In this document: piece by piece, positions 22,626 to 35,120 of the stretch
Layout of the letters: each line of letters opens with the position of its first letter
Position numbering within the stretch: the stretch's first letter is position 1
NCBI RefSeq assembly: GCF_017654505.1
Contig: NC_054547.1
Coordinates: 27,425,475 to 27,489,474, forward strand
DNA length: 64,000 bases
Origin: Polyodon spathula
Lineage: Eukaryota; Chordata; Actinopteri; Acipenseriformes; Polyodontidae
Direction of reading: 5' to 3'
Translations under genes and position numbers: made by a program
The notes under the pieces: model-generated
Database searches by the model: none
Told to the model about the DNA's origin: nothing
The model's input: the letters and a program-made list of their open reading frames with translations, nothing else

Positions 22626-25600
22626 CTGCTTTTTGTGGAAATTAGGCAAGTTTTCCTCAGAAGTACATTGAGCACAACACACAACACATAAAAAATGTTT
22701 AGAACATGCGTTGATGCAATTGTAAGTGTTGCAATTGCCAGCAGCATTTGTATGTCTCATTATAATATTTGAGAACCCTCATTTGTACAATGCAGGAACG
22801 CCCATAATTACATATTCATCTAATCTCAGCTTGAACCGTAAACACAAACTGCTGCCACGAAGCATTCCCTAAAAAGTCCCAAATAGCATTGAGCTTGTTT
22901 AGTACATTTCACCCAAGACTTGTCACTCGTTTGCAACTGGTTTGCGACTATTGGTCCTAGTCTTGAAATTCTGTCAGTTATTTTTGGTTTGGTTTATTAT
23001 CAGCTAGGTAGTAATTTTTGTCAGGAAAAGGGAGAGCACTAGAGAAATAGAACTGGGTGTAAAATATGTACTGTATACCAGAGTCTTGCTCTTGCAGCTA
23101 TAAGTATTTCCAAGTTTGTGTTTAATCAGCTGTGTTATTTGACTGAGAGTCCAGCAATTATTTGCAGAGAATCTAGGAATGTATTTTACCCAGTGTTTGG
23201 GGAGAAGTGTGCCCACATGTCATACAGTACATATAATCTGACTGAATACATTTTACATTTCACCACCTCCTGCTTACTGCTGCAATTATGCAAATATGCA
23301 AGGATTAACATGTTTTCAAACCTTTAATCAGTTAACAAAACACTTCTTGCATTATGGTGGTAGCATAGCCCTGTCCTCTATATTGTTACTCACCAATGCT
23401 TTCCTTTCTGTACTGTACAAGGAGCATTCCATTTACAGTTAGAACGTCAATTAATACTGAACACGATGTACAATCCTGGTTTACTGAAACTGTGGGACAG
23501 ATGGATGGCTTCAACATTTACTCTGAAAAGAACTCTGCTTTACATCCTGCATCCTAGAGGAGAGGGCTTCCCTTTAGTGATATACCTTTTGATGTACCTG
23601 CCATTTATTAAATGAAGTGAAAGGGACCAATACTGACACTGAATCTCTTAAAGCAATAAAAAAAAGCAATTATTTATTACATCTCAGTAGCTGTTTAATC
23701 GGACACTATAGTTAAGGAGGAAAAACATTTCTAAGATCTCATTGCATGACAGTATTTTCCCATTTCATTTTGTTTGGCTGTTCTCTTTGTTTTCTAGACT
23801 TTATTTCCTGTACATTTTACACAACATAATAAGTTTACTTTCTGAGCCTTTGTAGCCAGTGCAACCCATCACAAACTATGTGGCGTCTAACAAGTGAGTA
23901 GGAACTTGTAGTGTTGTGGCAAGATGTATGTGCTTTACCTTAGTCCAAGTTAAAAAAAAAAGACTGGAAAACAAAAAGATCAACAGCAAAACAGTAAGGG
24001 ACTGGTGAGATATGTTAGGATAATGAGAGAATGCAATTAAATAGCCTGATGTAATCCACCTTCATGTCACCACCAAAATGTAATTTTGACAGCAGTTAGC
24101 TACTTTGTAAGCTGACCTTTATATCAAAGAAGGAATCGTCATGCTATTACTTCACGTAGTTGAACCAATTTGAAGAATACTTCTGGCAGTTAAATTGTGC
24201 TTCACTCTATTGAAATGGAATTGAACAAAACATTCCTCTCCTTACATTGACAGCTGAGCTGTTTTAAAATTGGAAGTTAATATACTTTTGGACAGCACTG
24301 AAATCCTAGAAATTCCCTTTAGTCCTGAACCAGGATTAGGTATATTAATTTAGTCAGCAGCCAGGACTTCAGACTCTGAAACTCGGGAATGGATGCACCT
24401 ACAATAGTTTGAGTTTCTAACCCTCACAGTGTTTACTAAAAAATATACAGAATTGTATTATAATTGTTTTTTGAGGTTTCTGGAATGTCCAGTTAATTAT
24501 TTTTCTTTACTAATTAGATTACTAAACAAATACATTCTTTTAATACCCCTTTTTTATTATACTAATTACATTTTATAGGAGCCACTACAGAGCTGTTTTG
24601 TTAATGTTGTCTTATAAAGAAGGAATATTTTGAAATATATCAAAGCTACTCCTAAGCCTATGGGAAGAAAGAAGATTATTGTCCACAATAACAGGTGAGA
24701 TAAATTACTGCAGTGGTGTTTATTCAGCAATCACGCACAAATAAAACACATTTTCAGTTATGTAAAATGCATTGCTCATGGGATCTTTATTTTAAAGTAC
24801 TGTCATTTGTAGAATAAACCTTTCCGCCCACATTCTAGCAGATCAAAGCACTGTGTCTCCCAGGAGAAGGACAATTGAAGACACTTGGTAGCACTGCACC
24901 AGGACACTAGAGTGACACCTTTATTAAATATAATGCTTAATAGATTAGATTAAGCTTAAAAGGGCAAAATATATCTGAACTTGTAAAGGTAAAATTCTTC
25001 CATTAAGCTTTCCTCAGATACATTGCGTAGATGCACGTAGCTGTGCTAAAACTGCCTGCCTGTCATTGAACAAGGTTTTTGGAAACCAAGCTTCTAGAAC
25101 AAGCTGCCTTACTCATACATTTACTATCCACGTGTTAAAGAAAACAGATGGTGGTTATGCCATGGTTGTTGTGTGCCTTAGTAACCTATGAGCCAATTTC
25201 TTAGTTCTTGAAAAAGGCAAAACGTGTAAGGTGTTAAAATAAAATGGGAGAGGTGTGTGGTAGAAGATATGATACTTATAAAAGACGGAACTATACCTCC
25301 AAAGCCACAGGTGTTTTTTAGTCTATTTGTCTATTTGTAGAACTGTAGAAGAAACAAGAACTATGGATGTATAAATTACCCCTAAACTCCTGGAAAGAAT
25401 AATCAGTTTCTTGACATTAGGGACCATAGACAGGGAAAACTACTTTCTTTTGAAAAAAAAAAAAAAAAAAAAAGATATCGCATCCCAGTATAGACACACC
25501 ACAGTATGCTGTCCAGTCTGATAACCTGTGACCTATGGTAGACATGCAAAACTGGGCAATTTGCGGTTTTCCGGGGCGATTCGGGTACATTTTTCATTCT

Positions 25601-26460
25601 GGCTTTTGCCTGGACAGATCTAGGAATGCCTAACAATGCCTAACAAGTCCGAAATGAATCTTAAAGACCTTTCATTGAATGTTTTTGAAAGGGACTTAGA
25701 CAGCGCTACAACTGGAGAGCATGTTTGACCCATTTACCTGAGTTGCATCATTCACTCACTCACTCAACTCATTCATAAAAACTACACAGGAAGACGGGTT
25801 CCAGAAAATAGGCATATATTTAAAAATATTTTTTAAAATGTATTTGTATTGATGGCATGACTACATAAAATATTTAATGAGATATATATGACTAATTTAT
25901 TTTAAACCAATTATTAAAATCTAGATATGTATTACATACTTAACTTACTTTCAGTCACTCCACTGAGTACACTCTCCAACTCTTCTTAGATCGCTTGTCA
26001 TAAACACTGTCAAACGTCCCTCTCATCCCTCTCTGATTGGACAGTTCAATACAATTCCTTAATAATATTTGTTGTTATTGCGTTATTAATATTACTGTCC
26101 TTTTTATGCGCATGTGTCAGTGGGGATCCTCATGTTACTTTTTGTTCCGATGTTGCGGGTAATATTGTTCCAAAGTGTGACTTGGGTTTTATATACCGGT
26201 ATATCTTGATTTCTATCCGTCTGTTGCCGATGGTAGTACTCAAGTGTCAACACGGTTTCTCATGTTCCTTCTTCCGAAGGTCTGCCTGTCACTCAGAATA
26301 GGAATGAATTAACAGAAGGAGTGATTCGGACTCTGTCCGAGAAGCAGTGGGCAGACCATGCATTTTTTTTTTATTTTGGGCTTTACCTAAAGTCATGTGG
26401 GACGTCACCAGGATGTCCCTGACAGCATAGCAAAGCAACCTCCATTGCTGAATGACTTGT
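22626..26460. other. intergenic, no gene seen
   Basis: AT-rich non-coding DNA. A poly-A run lies at about 25455-25474. No supported coding or repeat feature. Confidence 0.5.
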
Positions 26461-26630
26461 TTGGTTATATTTCTAGGAACTTATTGAAATGTGACTTAAA
26501 CTTCTGTGAAAATTATTCAGCAAACCAATATAGGAACAGTACAATGTAACTATGTTAGGATTTAATCTTTTTTATGCTAGTCATATAAACTGACATTTTT
26601 TTTGTTTTGACCAGCATGCTGCAATAAATA

Positions 26631-26640
<10 letters not shown>
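26461..26640 (+). repeat. interspersed repeat copy A (pairs with 29567-29721)
   Basis: Starts GGTTATATTTCTAGGAAC and ends GACCAGCATGCTGCAATAAATAAA before a TA run. It is the reverse complement of the copy at 29567-29721, differing by a few small indels (for example extra bases near 26494 and 26580). The AATAAATAAA plus simple-repeat end looks like a retroposon tail. Confidence 0.85.
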
Positions 26641-26697
<57 letters not shown>

Positions 26698-26727
26698 ATT
26701 CTGTGTGTGTGTGTGTGTGTGTGTGTG
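26634..26727 (+). repeat. (TA)n-(TG)n compound microsatellite
   Basis: About 31 TA units, then a six-base interruption, then about 13 TG units. Confidence 0.95.
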
Positions 26728-26739
26728 CGTGCAACAGCA

Positions 26740-28545
26740 GAGGTACATGAAGATAGATATGACTGTAGCCAGGCAAGGGATGTGCCTGAGATGCCAAGGA
26801 TGGGGTGATCGACAGTGTCAAAAGCAGAGGAAAGATAGAGAAGAATGAGGATAGAGGAAAGTCCAGCATGGGAGGAGTTGGCCAGATGGTTCTGGACAGT
26901 AAGGAGGGCAGTTTTGGTGGAATGGGCCAGACGGAAGCCAGATTGAAATCGGTGGTGGAGGGGGCTCATCTGGGGGAGAGACAGGAGGTGGAGACAAATA
27001 GTGCTGATTTTGGTGATGAAATATTGAGAGAGGTCATTAGCCATGTCCTGAGGGTCGGGAGGGACCTTTTCGGGGGGGGGGGGGGGGGGGGGGCAGAGTA
27101 GCTTGTTAAGGTTTGAGAAAAGCTGTCAGGATGTGAGGCCAGAGATGTAGTGAGGGTTAAAAAATAGGCGTGTTTGGCTAGTTCCAGAGCAGAGAGGAAT
27201 TTAGAGAGAAAAGAGTAGAAGGCTTAGAGGTTGGAAAGGAAGGGGGAGGACTTATAGAGTTGTTCAGTAGGGCGCAAGATACGGCAATCTGTTTTAAGGG
27301 CAGGGGTAAGCCATGGTTGGGGAGGCCTAAGTGAAGGAGAGGAAGGGCGTGTGGGTGCAAGGGAGTTGAGAGAGGAGGATAGTGCAGGAGTTAGGAAGGT
27401 AGAGGCTAAGTCCGGGTGAAGGGAGGAGAAATCAAAGATCAGGGGAAGAAGTGAAGAAGAAATGGAAATCAAGGAAGTGGCGTCTAGGGTACAGAGATTA
27501 CGGCAGAGGATAGGGAGTACAGGGGAAGGGGTGAGAGAGGGGTAGGGAGAGTGTGAGAGAAAGGATGAAATGGTCAGAGGGAGGTCAAGGGGAAGTTATG
27601 ATGGAAGATGATGCTTTACAACCAGAGAGGAAGAGAAGGTCAACAGTATTACCAGAGGTGTGGGTAGTGGGGGAGGGGAGAAGCAGGAGGTTAAACGAGT
27701 TGGTGAGGAGGAGGCAGAAGCAATGGGGGAACAATGTAGGTGGAGATTGAAATCACCCAAGACAATGAATGGGTGGGAGAGGGGGAGAAGGGAGGAGAGG
27801 AGGCAGTCGAGGTGGTTGAAAAATGAGGAGGGGGGCCGGGAGGACATTAATGACAAGGAAGGTAATGCGGTGGAGGAAGGTAAAGGAGGTAAGTTGGTAC
27901 TGAAAAGGTACTCAAAAGGGAAGGTGGTAGTTATTGTGTGGGGAGGGGCAGGGGTCCAGGAGGCTGGCGTAAGTAATCCAGTACTGATGCCTTTACCAAC
28001 TGGGCAGGGGGTCTGGTAGAAGGTGGAGACATAGGAGGTATAGGCAGTGGGGGCAGCCTTGTTAAGGGGTGTGATCCATGTTTCGGTGAGTGCAAGGACA
28101 TCAAGGTGGAGGGAGAGGAACACATCTAAGGTGACTGCCAGCTTATTGCAGACCGAACATTCATTCCAGAGGCCTATTTTTATTGGGGAGTGGTCGTAGG
28201 GAGGTTCATGGACTGGGGAAGTGAGTTGATGATGAGGGAAGGGAGTTTCTACTGGGGGGGAGAGGTAAATCAGGTTTGAGGGAAGGGAGCAACGTGGGTT
28301 GGTCACTATGTAGCAGGGAGAGATTGGAAGGAGGGGGATGTGATAAATAAGGAGGGGACTGGGAGGCATGGAGGAATAAGGAGTAGGGACCAGGGAGTAG
28401 TTGTGATCGAAATAGATCAAGGTGACAGGGGCAAAGAGAAATGGGGCGAGGAGTAGAATGGTGGAAGGAGGGGGAACAGTGCAGGGAGAAGGGGATGGGG
28501 GGGGTGGGGTAGGGACATAGGGATGAAGGACTCTCTCTCACAGAG
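26740..28545 (-). mobile_element. L2-like LINE fragment, endonuclease plus start of RT
   Basis: Minus-strand non-LTR retrotransposon. The frame at 27596-28420 carries an APE-type endonuclease: WNECSVCNKLAV...LDVLALTETWI near its middle and FIVLGDFNLHLH (the GDFN motif) nearer the C-terminus. A proline/serine-rich linker typical of fish L2 relatives follows (LTPALSSSLNSLAPTRPS...PPQPWLTPALKTDCRILRPTE at 27224-27472). The frame at 26577-27044 begins the reverse transcriptase (FQSGFRLAHSTKTALL, then LYLSSAFDTVDH) and is cut off after FDTVDHPILG, running into microsatellite. Several frame breaks and a 22-C run on the minus strand separate the parts. The YxDD motif is missing, so it is dead. Confidence 0.88.
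27072..27093 (+). repeat. G22 homopolymer
   Basis: Twenty-two consecutive G residues on the + strand (C on the coding strand of the LINE), within the linker before the RT. It could form a G-quadruplex and is prone to length error in sequencing. Confidence 0.9.
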
Positions 28546-29528
28546 GCAGAGAAGTTGAGAAATCCTGAGTGCTCTCATCTACACATTACATTAACAAGTT
28601 GATGTCTGTTAAAGGCTTTAAGCAAGATTTTAATAGAACAATTACAAATGCCAATGTTTACCGTGGCAGAGCAGTAACATATTCACAGAGGTGAAAGGGT
28701 TTATTTTTAAAATATTTTTCTTCCATATTGTAATGGAGTGATGGTACGAGTTTACCCCCACCCTCAATCACAATATCCTCTCAGGAACAAAGAGGTTTTT
28801 AGAATACAGGAAAATGCAACAGGTGTTCACAGGTATGCATATTTATTATGACTGATTTACATTGTGTGGCATTACTTCTTGTATAAACGTATCTCCATCT
28901 ATTCCAACAGTCTGATACTTTTTTGTATTTTTTTTTTTTAATTGCCTTGTACCAGTTGCTTAATATTAAAAGAAAATGAAAAACAAAACGGTTTCTTTGG
29001 TAAGTAGTTTTTTTGTTTCCTTGAGAAATAATGTTGCACAAAAGCCAAAAGCTTTAAAAAATTGAGCCCAAATAGCATTTTATAATGGCAACAATTTAGA
29101 GTTGACAATTATTAATCAATAATAATTCCTGATAAATGGGCACTAACATCTGGCAATACCTGATATGCGCAATAAAGGAAAATAGTTACACATTTATATT
29201 GATTTCCACAATGCTGTGTCTCAAGACAATCTATAGAATGGGCATTTTGCATCACCCAGGCAACAGTCAGCATTATAGTGGAACTGGTGAAGGACGATAT
29301 GCAGCCAAAAATTAATTACATACTGCCTGCTGTGCCAGTGGGAAAAAAAGAGTGGTGATTTCTCTTTATAGGTTGGCAAAAAAACAAATTCTTATGATGG
29401 ATGACTTTTGCACTATCCTGTTTTTCAAAGCATTTCTCCTTAAAATCTGGTAGCTCCCAGTACTTGAAAAACCATTTTTGTTTTGTTTATGGAATTTATT
29501 ATGTATTTATCCAGAAACACACTGAAAA
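28546..29528. other. non-coding stretch
   Basis: AT-rich DNA between the LINE and the second inverted repeat copy. No feature recognised. Confidence 0.5.
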
Positions 29529-29552
29529 TGTGTGTGTGTGTGTGTGTGTGTG
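29529..29552 (+). repeat. (TG)n microsatellite
   Basis: About 12 TG units, followed by a short TA run, next to repeat copy B. Confidence 0.95.
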
Positions 29553-29566
29553 TCTATATATATAAT

Positions 29567-29721
29567 TTATTTATTGCAGCATGCTGGTCAAAACAAAAAA
29601 AATATCACTAGCATAAAAAAGATTAAATCCTAACATAGTTACATTGTACTGTTCCTATATTTGTTTGCTGAATAATTTTCACAGAAGTCACATTTCAATA
29701 AGTTCCTAGAAATATAACCAA
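29567..29721 (-). repeat. interspersed repeat copy B, inverted relative to 26461-26640
   Basis: Reverse complement of copy A: on the minus strand it runs GGTTATATTTCTAGGAAC to GACCAGCATGCTGCAATAAATAAA. The two arms flank about 2.9 kb that contains the L2-like LINE. Homology fades outside the arms. Confidence 0.85.
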
Positions 29722-31344
29722 GACATATCACACGCAGATTCCACACGTCACCCGCAACAACTCATATATATATGAGTTGTAAAAATGTTACTACTACTTA
29801 GGTTGACCTTCTTAACTTTAAGTACATGTTCAATTCCAGTGTCCTATAATACGTAATTCTTAACTAAATAATCTTTAATGGGTACTCAGAGCATGGCCAA
29901 ATATTGCAATATCGCAGTTGACATATTGCAGCAGTTTATGTCTCACTGACTGATTTTTTAAATTGCCATCTATGCAAGCATCTGTGGGAATGCTCTACTA
30001 TTGAAAGGTTACAATCAGTTACTAGACATGCATAGCACACATTAGTGATTTTTTAATGACTGTGCCCATGGACTGCGTTGCAGATAGTTAAGGAGAAAGT
30101 AAAGGCTTAATGAACTTTAAATAACTAAATGTTAACAACTATTTCACCCACTGATGCCAGAAACACACCTGCCTGTATCCGTTCGCATATTATATTTAAA
30201 TATAATACATTTATTAGGCATCACCTTCAGGGGAGTTAACACGTTTTTGTGAAAATGTTGCTGCTATCTTCAACTGCTAGTTTTTCATATTCTATATATT
30301 GTAGCGTTTTCGGTCCTAGCAAGATGGTGGAATCAAGAGAAGGGACAATAATCCATTTTTGGGGTAGGTCAAGACCCGTATTTATTTAGAAGTAAATGAG
30401 GTGACAAGAAAGTGGTCCGGTAAGGGAGGTTGGAGAACACACACACACACAAACAAAGACACAAGACTGAGGCCAGTTCCTCTCAGTCTACTTCAATTCC
30501 TCTCTAGCCTCTGGCCTCTCCCCTCTTCGCCTCTGTCTCGCTCTGGTCTACTCTGGCAGTGGTCTCGCTGCCCCACTCACTCTTCCCTGCCAGTTGCATC
30601 CCATCCCTATTCTTCCCTCTTGTCTGTTACCACTTGTAATCTCAGGTTGTTTTCCCCTCCAATTAATGATCTTTTAATGTTTGTTTATTTTTGTCATGTT
30701 GTTTCTTTCTACTCTCACCCAACTGCCACACCCATGACGATGCCTTGCCCCCAGTTGTCCCCTTAGCCAATAGGGTCGCTCTCCTGGTGTCACCCCACTA
30801 GTGGAACCTCAAGGAGACCGTAAGCCCTCTCAAGATGTTATACTATTTTTATATGTACGCCTCCAGGGAAGTATCTTTGACCCATGACGTAATATATCTA
30901 CAAAATTGTGCTCATTTTACTTTTTTGTTTCTGGATGATGAAGACCTAACACCCACAGTAGATACATTGGCTTAATACTAAACTATTACACTGTATATAG
31001 TAGTAATAAAATGACATTTAGAAATGCATTTAGAAAAATCTTAGCAATGTCTTTATATGTTACACTGCTCTGGGAGAAAGAGGAAAGTGATCAAGCATCT
31101 CATCACAGTGTTTAAAAAAGGCAAGTAGCTATAACAAGCAGAGTTGAATGCCCAGACTTGACAGATAAGGCTATGAAAATGTAATTTAGAACAGACTTTA
31201 ATTTCCAAAATAACTTGGCTTAATATCAATTCTATGAAACTGCAAAAAAAGATTTCTGGAGTGCTACCTCCCGTTTGGGAGAATTACTCTGGTAAATCAA
31301 GTTTGTGGCTGAAAAAAAATGGCCAAAGAGAGGGATAGGGTAAA

Positions 31345-31345
<1 letters not shown>
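29722..31345. other. intergenic, with an unclassified pyrimidine-rich block
   Basis: Mostly AT-rich. The block 30300-30840 differs in base composition: it starts TGTAGCGTTTTCGG, contains a strongly pyrimidine-rich section (about 30470-30640) and looks like part of an interspersed element, but no terminal repeats or target duplication could be matched. The frame at 30401-30766 has no recognisable domain. Confidence 0.4.
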
Positions 31346-31347
<2 letters not shown>

Positions 31348-31388
<41 letters not shown>

Positions 31389-31392
31389 ATAT
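31348..31392 (+). repeat. (TA)n microsatellite, interrupted
   Basis: Two TA blocks separated by a TATTATAT interruption. Confidence 0.95.
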
Positions 31393-31444
31393 CATAAGGT
31401 ATATATATAAGTTGTTAAGTCATAATTCATAGATGGTACAACTA

Positions 31445-31763
31445 GTTCGGTTTTCAACAATTCAGCTATGGTGATCTGATATGTTGATCAGTTTCATTAT
31501 ATACCTGCAAGGTTATTTTTAATTAATGAGTCGTAAGATGAATTAGTTGAAACAGTATTCATTACTAACGACATGACACCCAACTAATGACATTTGAAAA
31601 GCAATCTGGGCAAGAGCAGTAAAACACACTATTAACCAACCAGCCATGAGGTATTTTGCTTTATTACAACAGCTTAGATTCACTCGTGTACCAATTCTCT
31701 GCACATGGAAATCACATTTTCACTAGTAATCTTCAAAAAAAGCACAAGTACTTTACGCTGCCA
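31445..31763 (+). repeat. ~330-bp tandem unit, copy 1
   Basis: Shares long words with 32270-32580, for example TTAATTAATGAGTCGTAAGAT, CATGAGGTATTTTGCTTT and AGCTTAGATTCACTCGTGTAC in the same order. The landmark beginning TTATTTTTAATTAATGAG is at 31513 here and 32337 in copy 2; removing the intervening LTR and one target copy leaves a period of about 331 bases. Confidence 0.88.
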
Positions 31764-32261
31764 ACATATGTAACTGAGCTTGGATGACTCAGGTTCGATT
31801 TGCCCTTTTATAATATAGACCCAAACACAGAGAAGTGGTTTTAAAGCGGTGACGTGCTTTTTAATAAACAAAGAATCAAAACAGAAGAAAATAAACACCT
31901 AGCACTATTCGAGCACTAACTAAACACACACTGGAACACTACACTAACAACCGGACAGCTAGGCTGTTTACCGGCTGAAAAACCAAACACACTCACACAC
32001 AGTTTCATAAATACACAACAAAACAAAGGTTTCACACAGTACCTTTGAAGACTACAACACCCAGTCAGGCTCTTCACACAGCCTCCCTGAGTGAACCGAC
32101 TGCCTTCTTTAAATAGCCTGCACCCGCATCTAATTTACAGTTTCCCAGGTGCGCGTGATAACAAACAATAAACACATTTAGCCATTTTTCTAACAAACGT
32201 GCATGCGCACGTGATTTTGGCATGGAGGATTTTAACTCCCTCCCTGCCTGGTTACAATATA
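31764..32261 (-). mobile_element. solo LTR (488 bp) inserted between two tandem units
   Basis: The LTR is 31769-32256. On the minus strand it begins TGTAACCAGGCAGG and ends GCTCAGTTACA, with terminal TG...CA and a short TGTAAC/GTTACA inverted repeat. In that orientation it has a TATTTAAAG box near 32110 and an ATTAAA-type signal near 31860. Flanks ACATA (31764-31768) and ATATA (32257-32261) match at four of five positions, consistent with an old 5-bp target duplication. A degraded relative lies at 35121-35310. No internal genes. Confidence 0.75.
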
Positions 32262-32269
32262 TATAGTGT

Positions 32270-32580
32270 CTCTGCCGGTTTTCAGCCATGGTGATTTGCA
32301 ATATGTGTTGGTCAGTTTCCAGTTATACCGCAGAGTTTATTTTTAATTAATGAGTCGTAAGATACATTAGTTGAAACAGTATTCACTACTAATGACATTT
32401 GAAAAACAATTTTTATTAACAGTATTAACCAGCCAGGCATGAGGTATTTTGCTTTTTTACAGCAGCTTAGATTCACTCGTGTACCCGTTCTCTGCACACA
32501 GAGACCACATTTCCACAAAATTTGACTAGTACTCTTCAAAAACAGCACAAGTACTTTATGCACAACTAATTTACATATCA
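32270..32580 (+). repeat. ~330-bp tandem unit, copy 2
   Basis: Second copy of the unit at 31445-31763, with scattered substitutions and small indels, directly after the LTR. Function unknown. Confidence 0.88.
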
Positions 32581-32581
32581 A

Positions 32582-35120
32582 CCCCCTCCTTTCCCATTCA
32601 TTTGCATGATGTCGGGTGTAAAGCCCAGTTTACTCAAGTAAAATAAATTGAGCGAACGGAAACCCAAAAAAGCATTTTACATGAGACAACTTGCATGGAA
32701 ACCCCATGATTATCCTTGCTCCAAATTGTGTTCAGAAACCCGTAACAACTCCTTAGCTAGATTTTGAGGGAAGAGATGCCCAGCTATCCTCTGGAGCTGA
32801 AAGGCTAATGCATTGCTTCTTGTAACGATCGGCCAAGATTCGAAAAACTATTGCACGGCTCACCCTGTACTCCAGTGATTTTATGAGAGCCAATGGGCAG
32901 TATAAACCTCTAATGACACATATGAAAGTTCTGTTTAGCCCATTGATTGTGTGTCTTCTTGCTTGGAAAATTGAAAAGTAGTTTCCCTGACATCTTGATA
33001 AAAATTTGAAATGGCAGGTGAGCAGGTTAATGAAAATCTCCTCAGAAGGCTTATTTGACCTTGGCTTGAATGGATTGAACAGAGTTATTCATTTCATTAA
33101 TCTTGTCAGGCAACACCTCCCAAATGTTTATAAGAAATTAGTATTGTACATCACACAGCTCTAACCAATGGCTTGGAAATCCCTTTTCATCATACTTCAG
33201 TGAATATCTATTGCCTAAACTCACCATTTGTTAAGAAGGCACATCTTGCATTGTTTTTTTTTCTAATGCTGATAAATCAAAATACCCCTTTGCACAAGGC
33301 TATGTACTTTTTTTTAATACCAGTTGTCTAAGTAATAACAAATGTGTGCTTATGATTTTCCCCTCAAGGATTAATTACTGTTATAACATTTATGTTTTCA
33401 GAAAAAAAGGCATGCACTGTCTAAACCCTACGCTCTAACCCATCACCTAGTACTACTGACTAACAAACACATAAATTAATTACACGTATGCATGCAAACT
33501 CACAGCTTTTATAACTACATTTTATAGCCTTAATTATCTTGAGTACCTTATATACTACCCTTAATATTGTTCAATGTCACAGATTGTTTTCTGGAAAACT
33601 CTATTCTCCATGTTTATTATGGGTAGTCGAGTACCCAATGATATCTGTGCTGGGAGGTGACCATTAAAAAATATTGAATTGTGTCCCACTATTTCAGTAA
33701 AATAGAATGCCACAGAGTTCTGATTAGAAAAGGGATTTGGCTGTGCAGAAAAGGAAGCAAGAGGGACCCTAATTGGTGCTGATCAACATAACAGAGAAGG
33801 AAGCCCGATAATACTGTACCTTCAGAAGTTATTTTTTTAAAGTAGAGATGCAAGCAGTGAAAATGGCAGGACTGCTGCCATTGTGTTTAGTACAGAAGCT
33901 CTGCTAGTGATGTGATTGTGTTTTGCGACTTCTCTGAAATCTTTCTGTTAACCCCACCTGCACTGATGTAATCAGTGTTACTTTAAAAAAAGCTTTGGAT
34001 GTGATCATCTATTCCATTGACGTTACTAAGAATCTGTTCGCTCTTGATGAGCTTTTGTCCTCGCTTGTGTTGTTTAATTTGTCCCTGATTTTATGACGGA
34101 AGGAAGTGTATTTCGAGTGTCTGCTGCTGCATTTTATCTCTAGTTTTATTTAACTTGTTCCCAGCAACCATGTTCAATTTTACACTGAAATCGTATTCAG
34201 TGTGAAATACAATTCTATGTGGCCTGTTAACTATAGGCTTCCACAGCTTTCCAGGAAGCTCATCTTGATGAGTTATTTACAGTCTGTTTGCATTCACCAA
34301 AGGTTATAGCAGTAGGGTCATAGCTTCCTCTCTCCTTGAAACCTGCTTTCCACTATCCATCTGTGAGCCAAACAGGTACAGTACGGACCTATAGCTCGGT
34401 CATCCCATGGAAATGCAATTGTTGTTACATTGGAGAAGTCAGCAATAGCAGAATACATGGCAAAGATGTGTGCTTGTCATTAGTCTGATATCAATGATTT
34501 ATCAGTGCACCATTGTCATGGAAATGGGCTTACTACAGGTCATACTGAATCATTAAGACCACTATATGGACTGTATAATATGGTTCTGTATTTACAGCTC
34601 ATTTAACATGGAAATTAGAAGGGATCAGTCAGTGCATCAGGTCCGTAGACAGTACCATCATTTTCTGAATCTGTGTGCTTGCTTCAATAGTAGTTTATAC
34701 TGTACAAGGGTACAGTTTTGTGGTGTAGAATGCATTAGTTAGACTTCCTGAAGCAGATTAAAGCTTTTACAATTTTATAATTTTATACCCCTCCCCAAAA
34801 AAGTGAATGTGAATAACACAAAAACATGTCGTACAAGCTGAAGGTCTGCTATTCATGTTAGTCTTTTATACAGCTTTAAATGTTGACTGATACGATCTGA
34901 TAATAGCAGCTACAGACTGTGGCTTGTTGCTGTTGTGGAGATTCAGAAGTGATTGAAGACTTCCACTGGTCAGTGTTGATTTACAGGTATACACAGCACA
35001 GAGGGATTGGAAAAGATTAGTGACATTAGTTCTGCTGGTCTGAGCCTATTTTAGTGTGGTTCTGTTTAATGAAAATTAGTGACTGTGTGGGTTTCAAGAA
35101 CTTTCTATTGTAGTAGAATA
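32582..35120. other. intergenic; possible conserved non-coding block
   Basis: No coding frame. About 32760-33150 is low in simple repeats and has the mixed, even composition often seen in conserved vertebrate enhancers; this is a weak impression. No other feature. Confidence 0.3.

Noticed and set aside
27660..28019. 119-codon + strand Glu/Gly/Arg-rich frame
   Set aside because: Antisense of the Pro/Ser-rich LINE endonuclease region; composition is explained by that.
30401..30766. 121-codon frame in the pyrimidine-rich block
   Set aside because: Composition-driven; no domain and no exon borders.
30300..30840. Possible solo LTR beginning TGTAGCG
   Set aside because: No matching CA end or target duplication could be found; left as unclassified.
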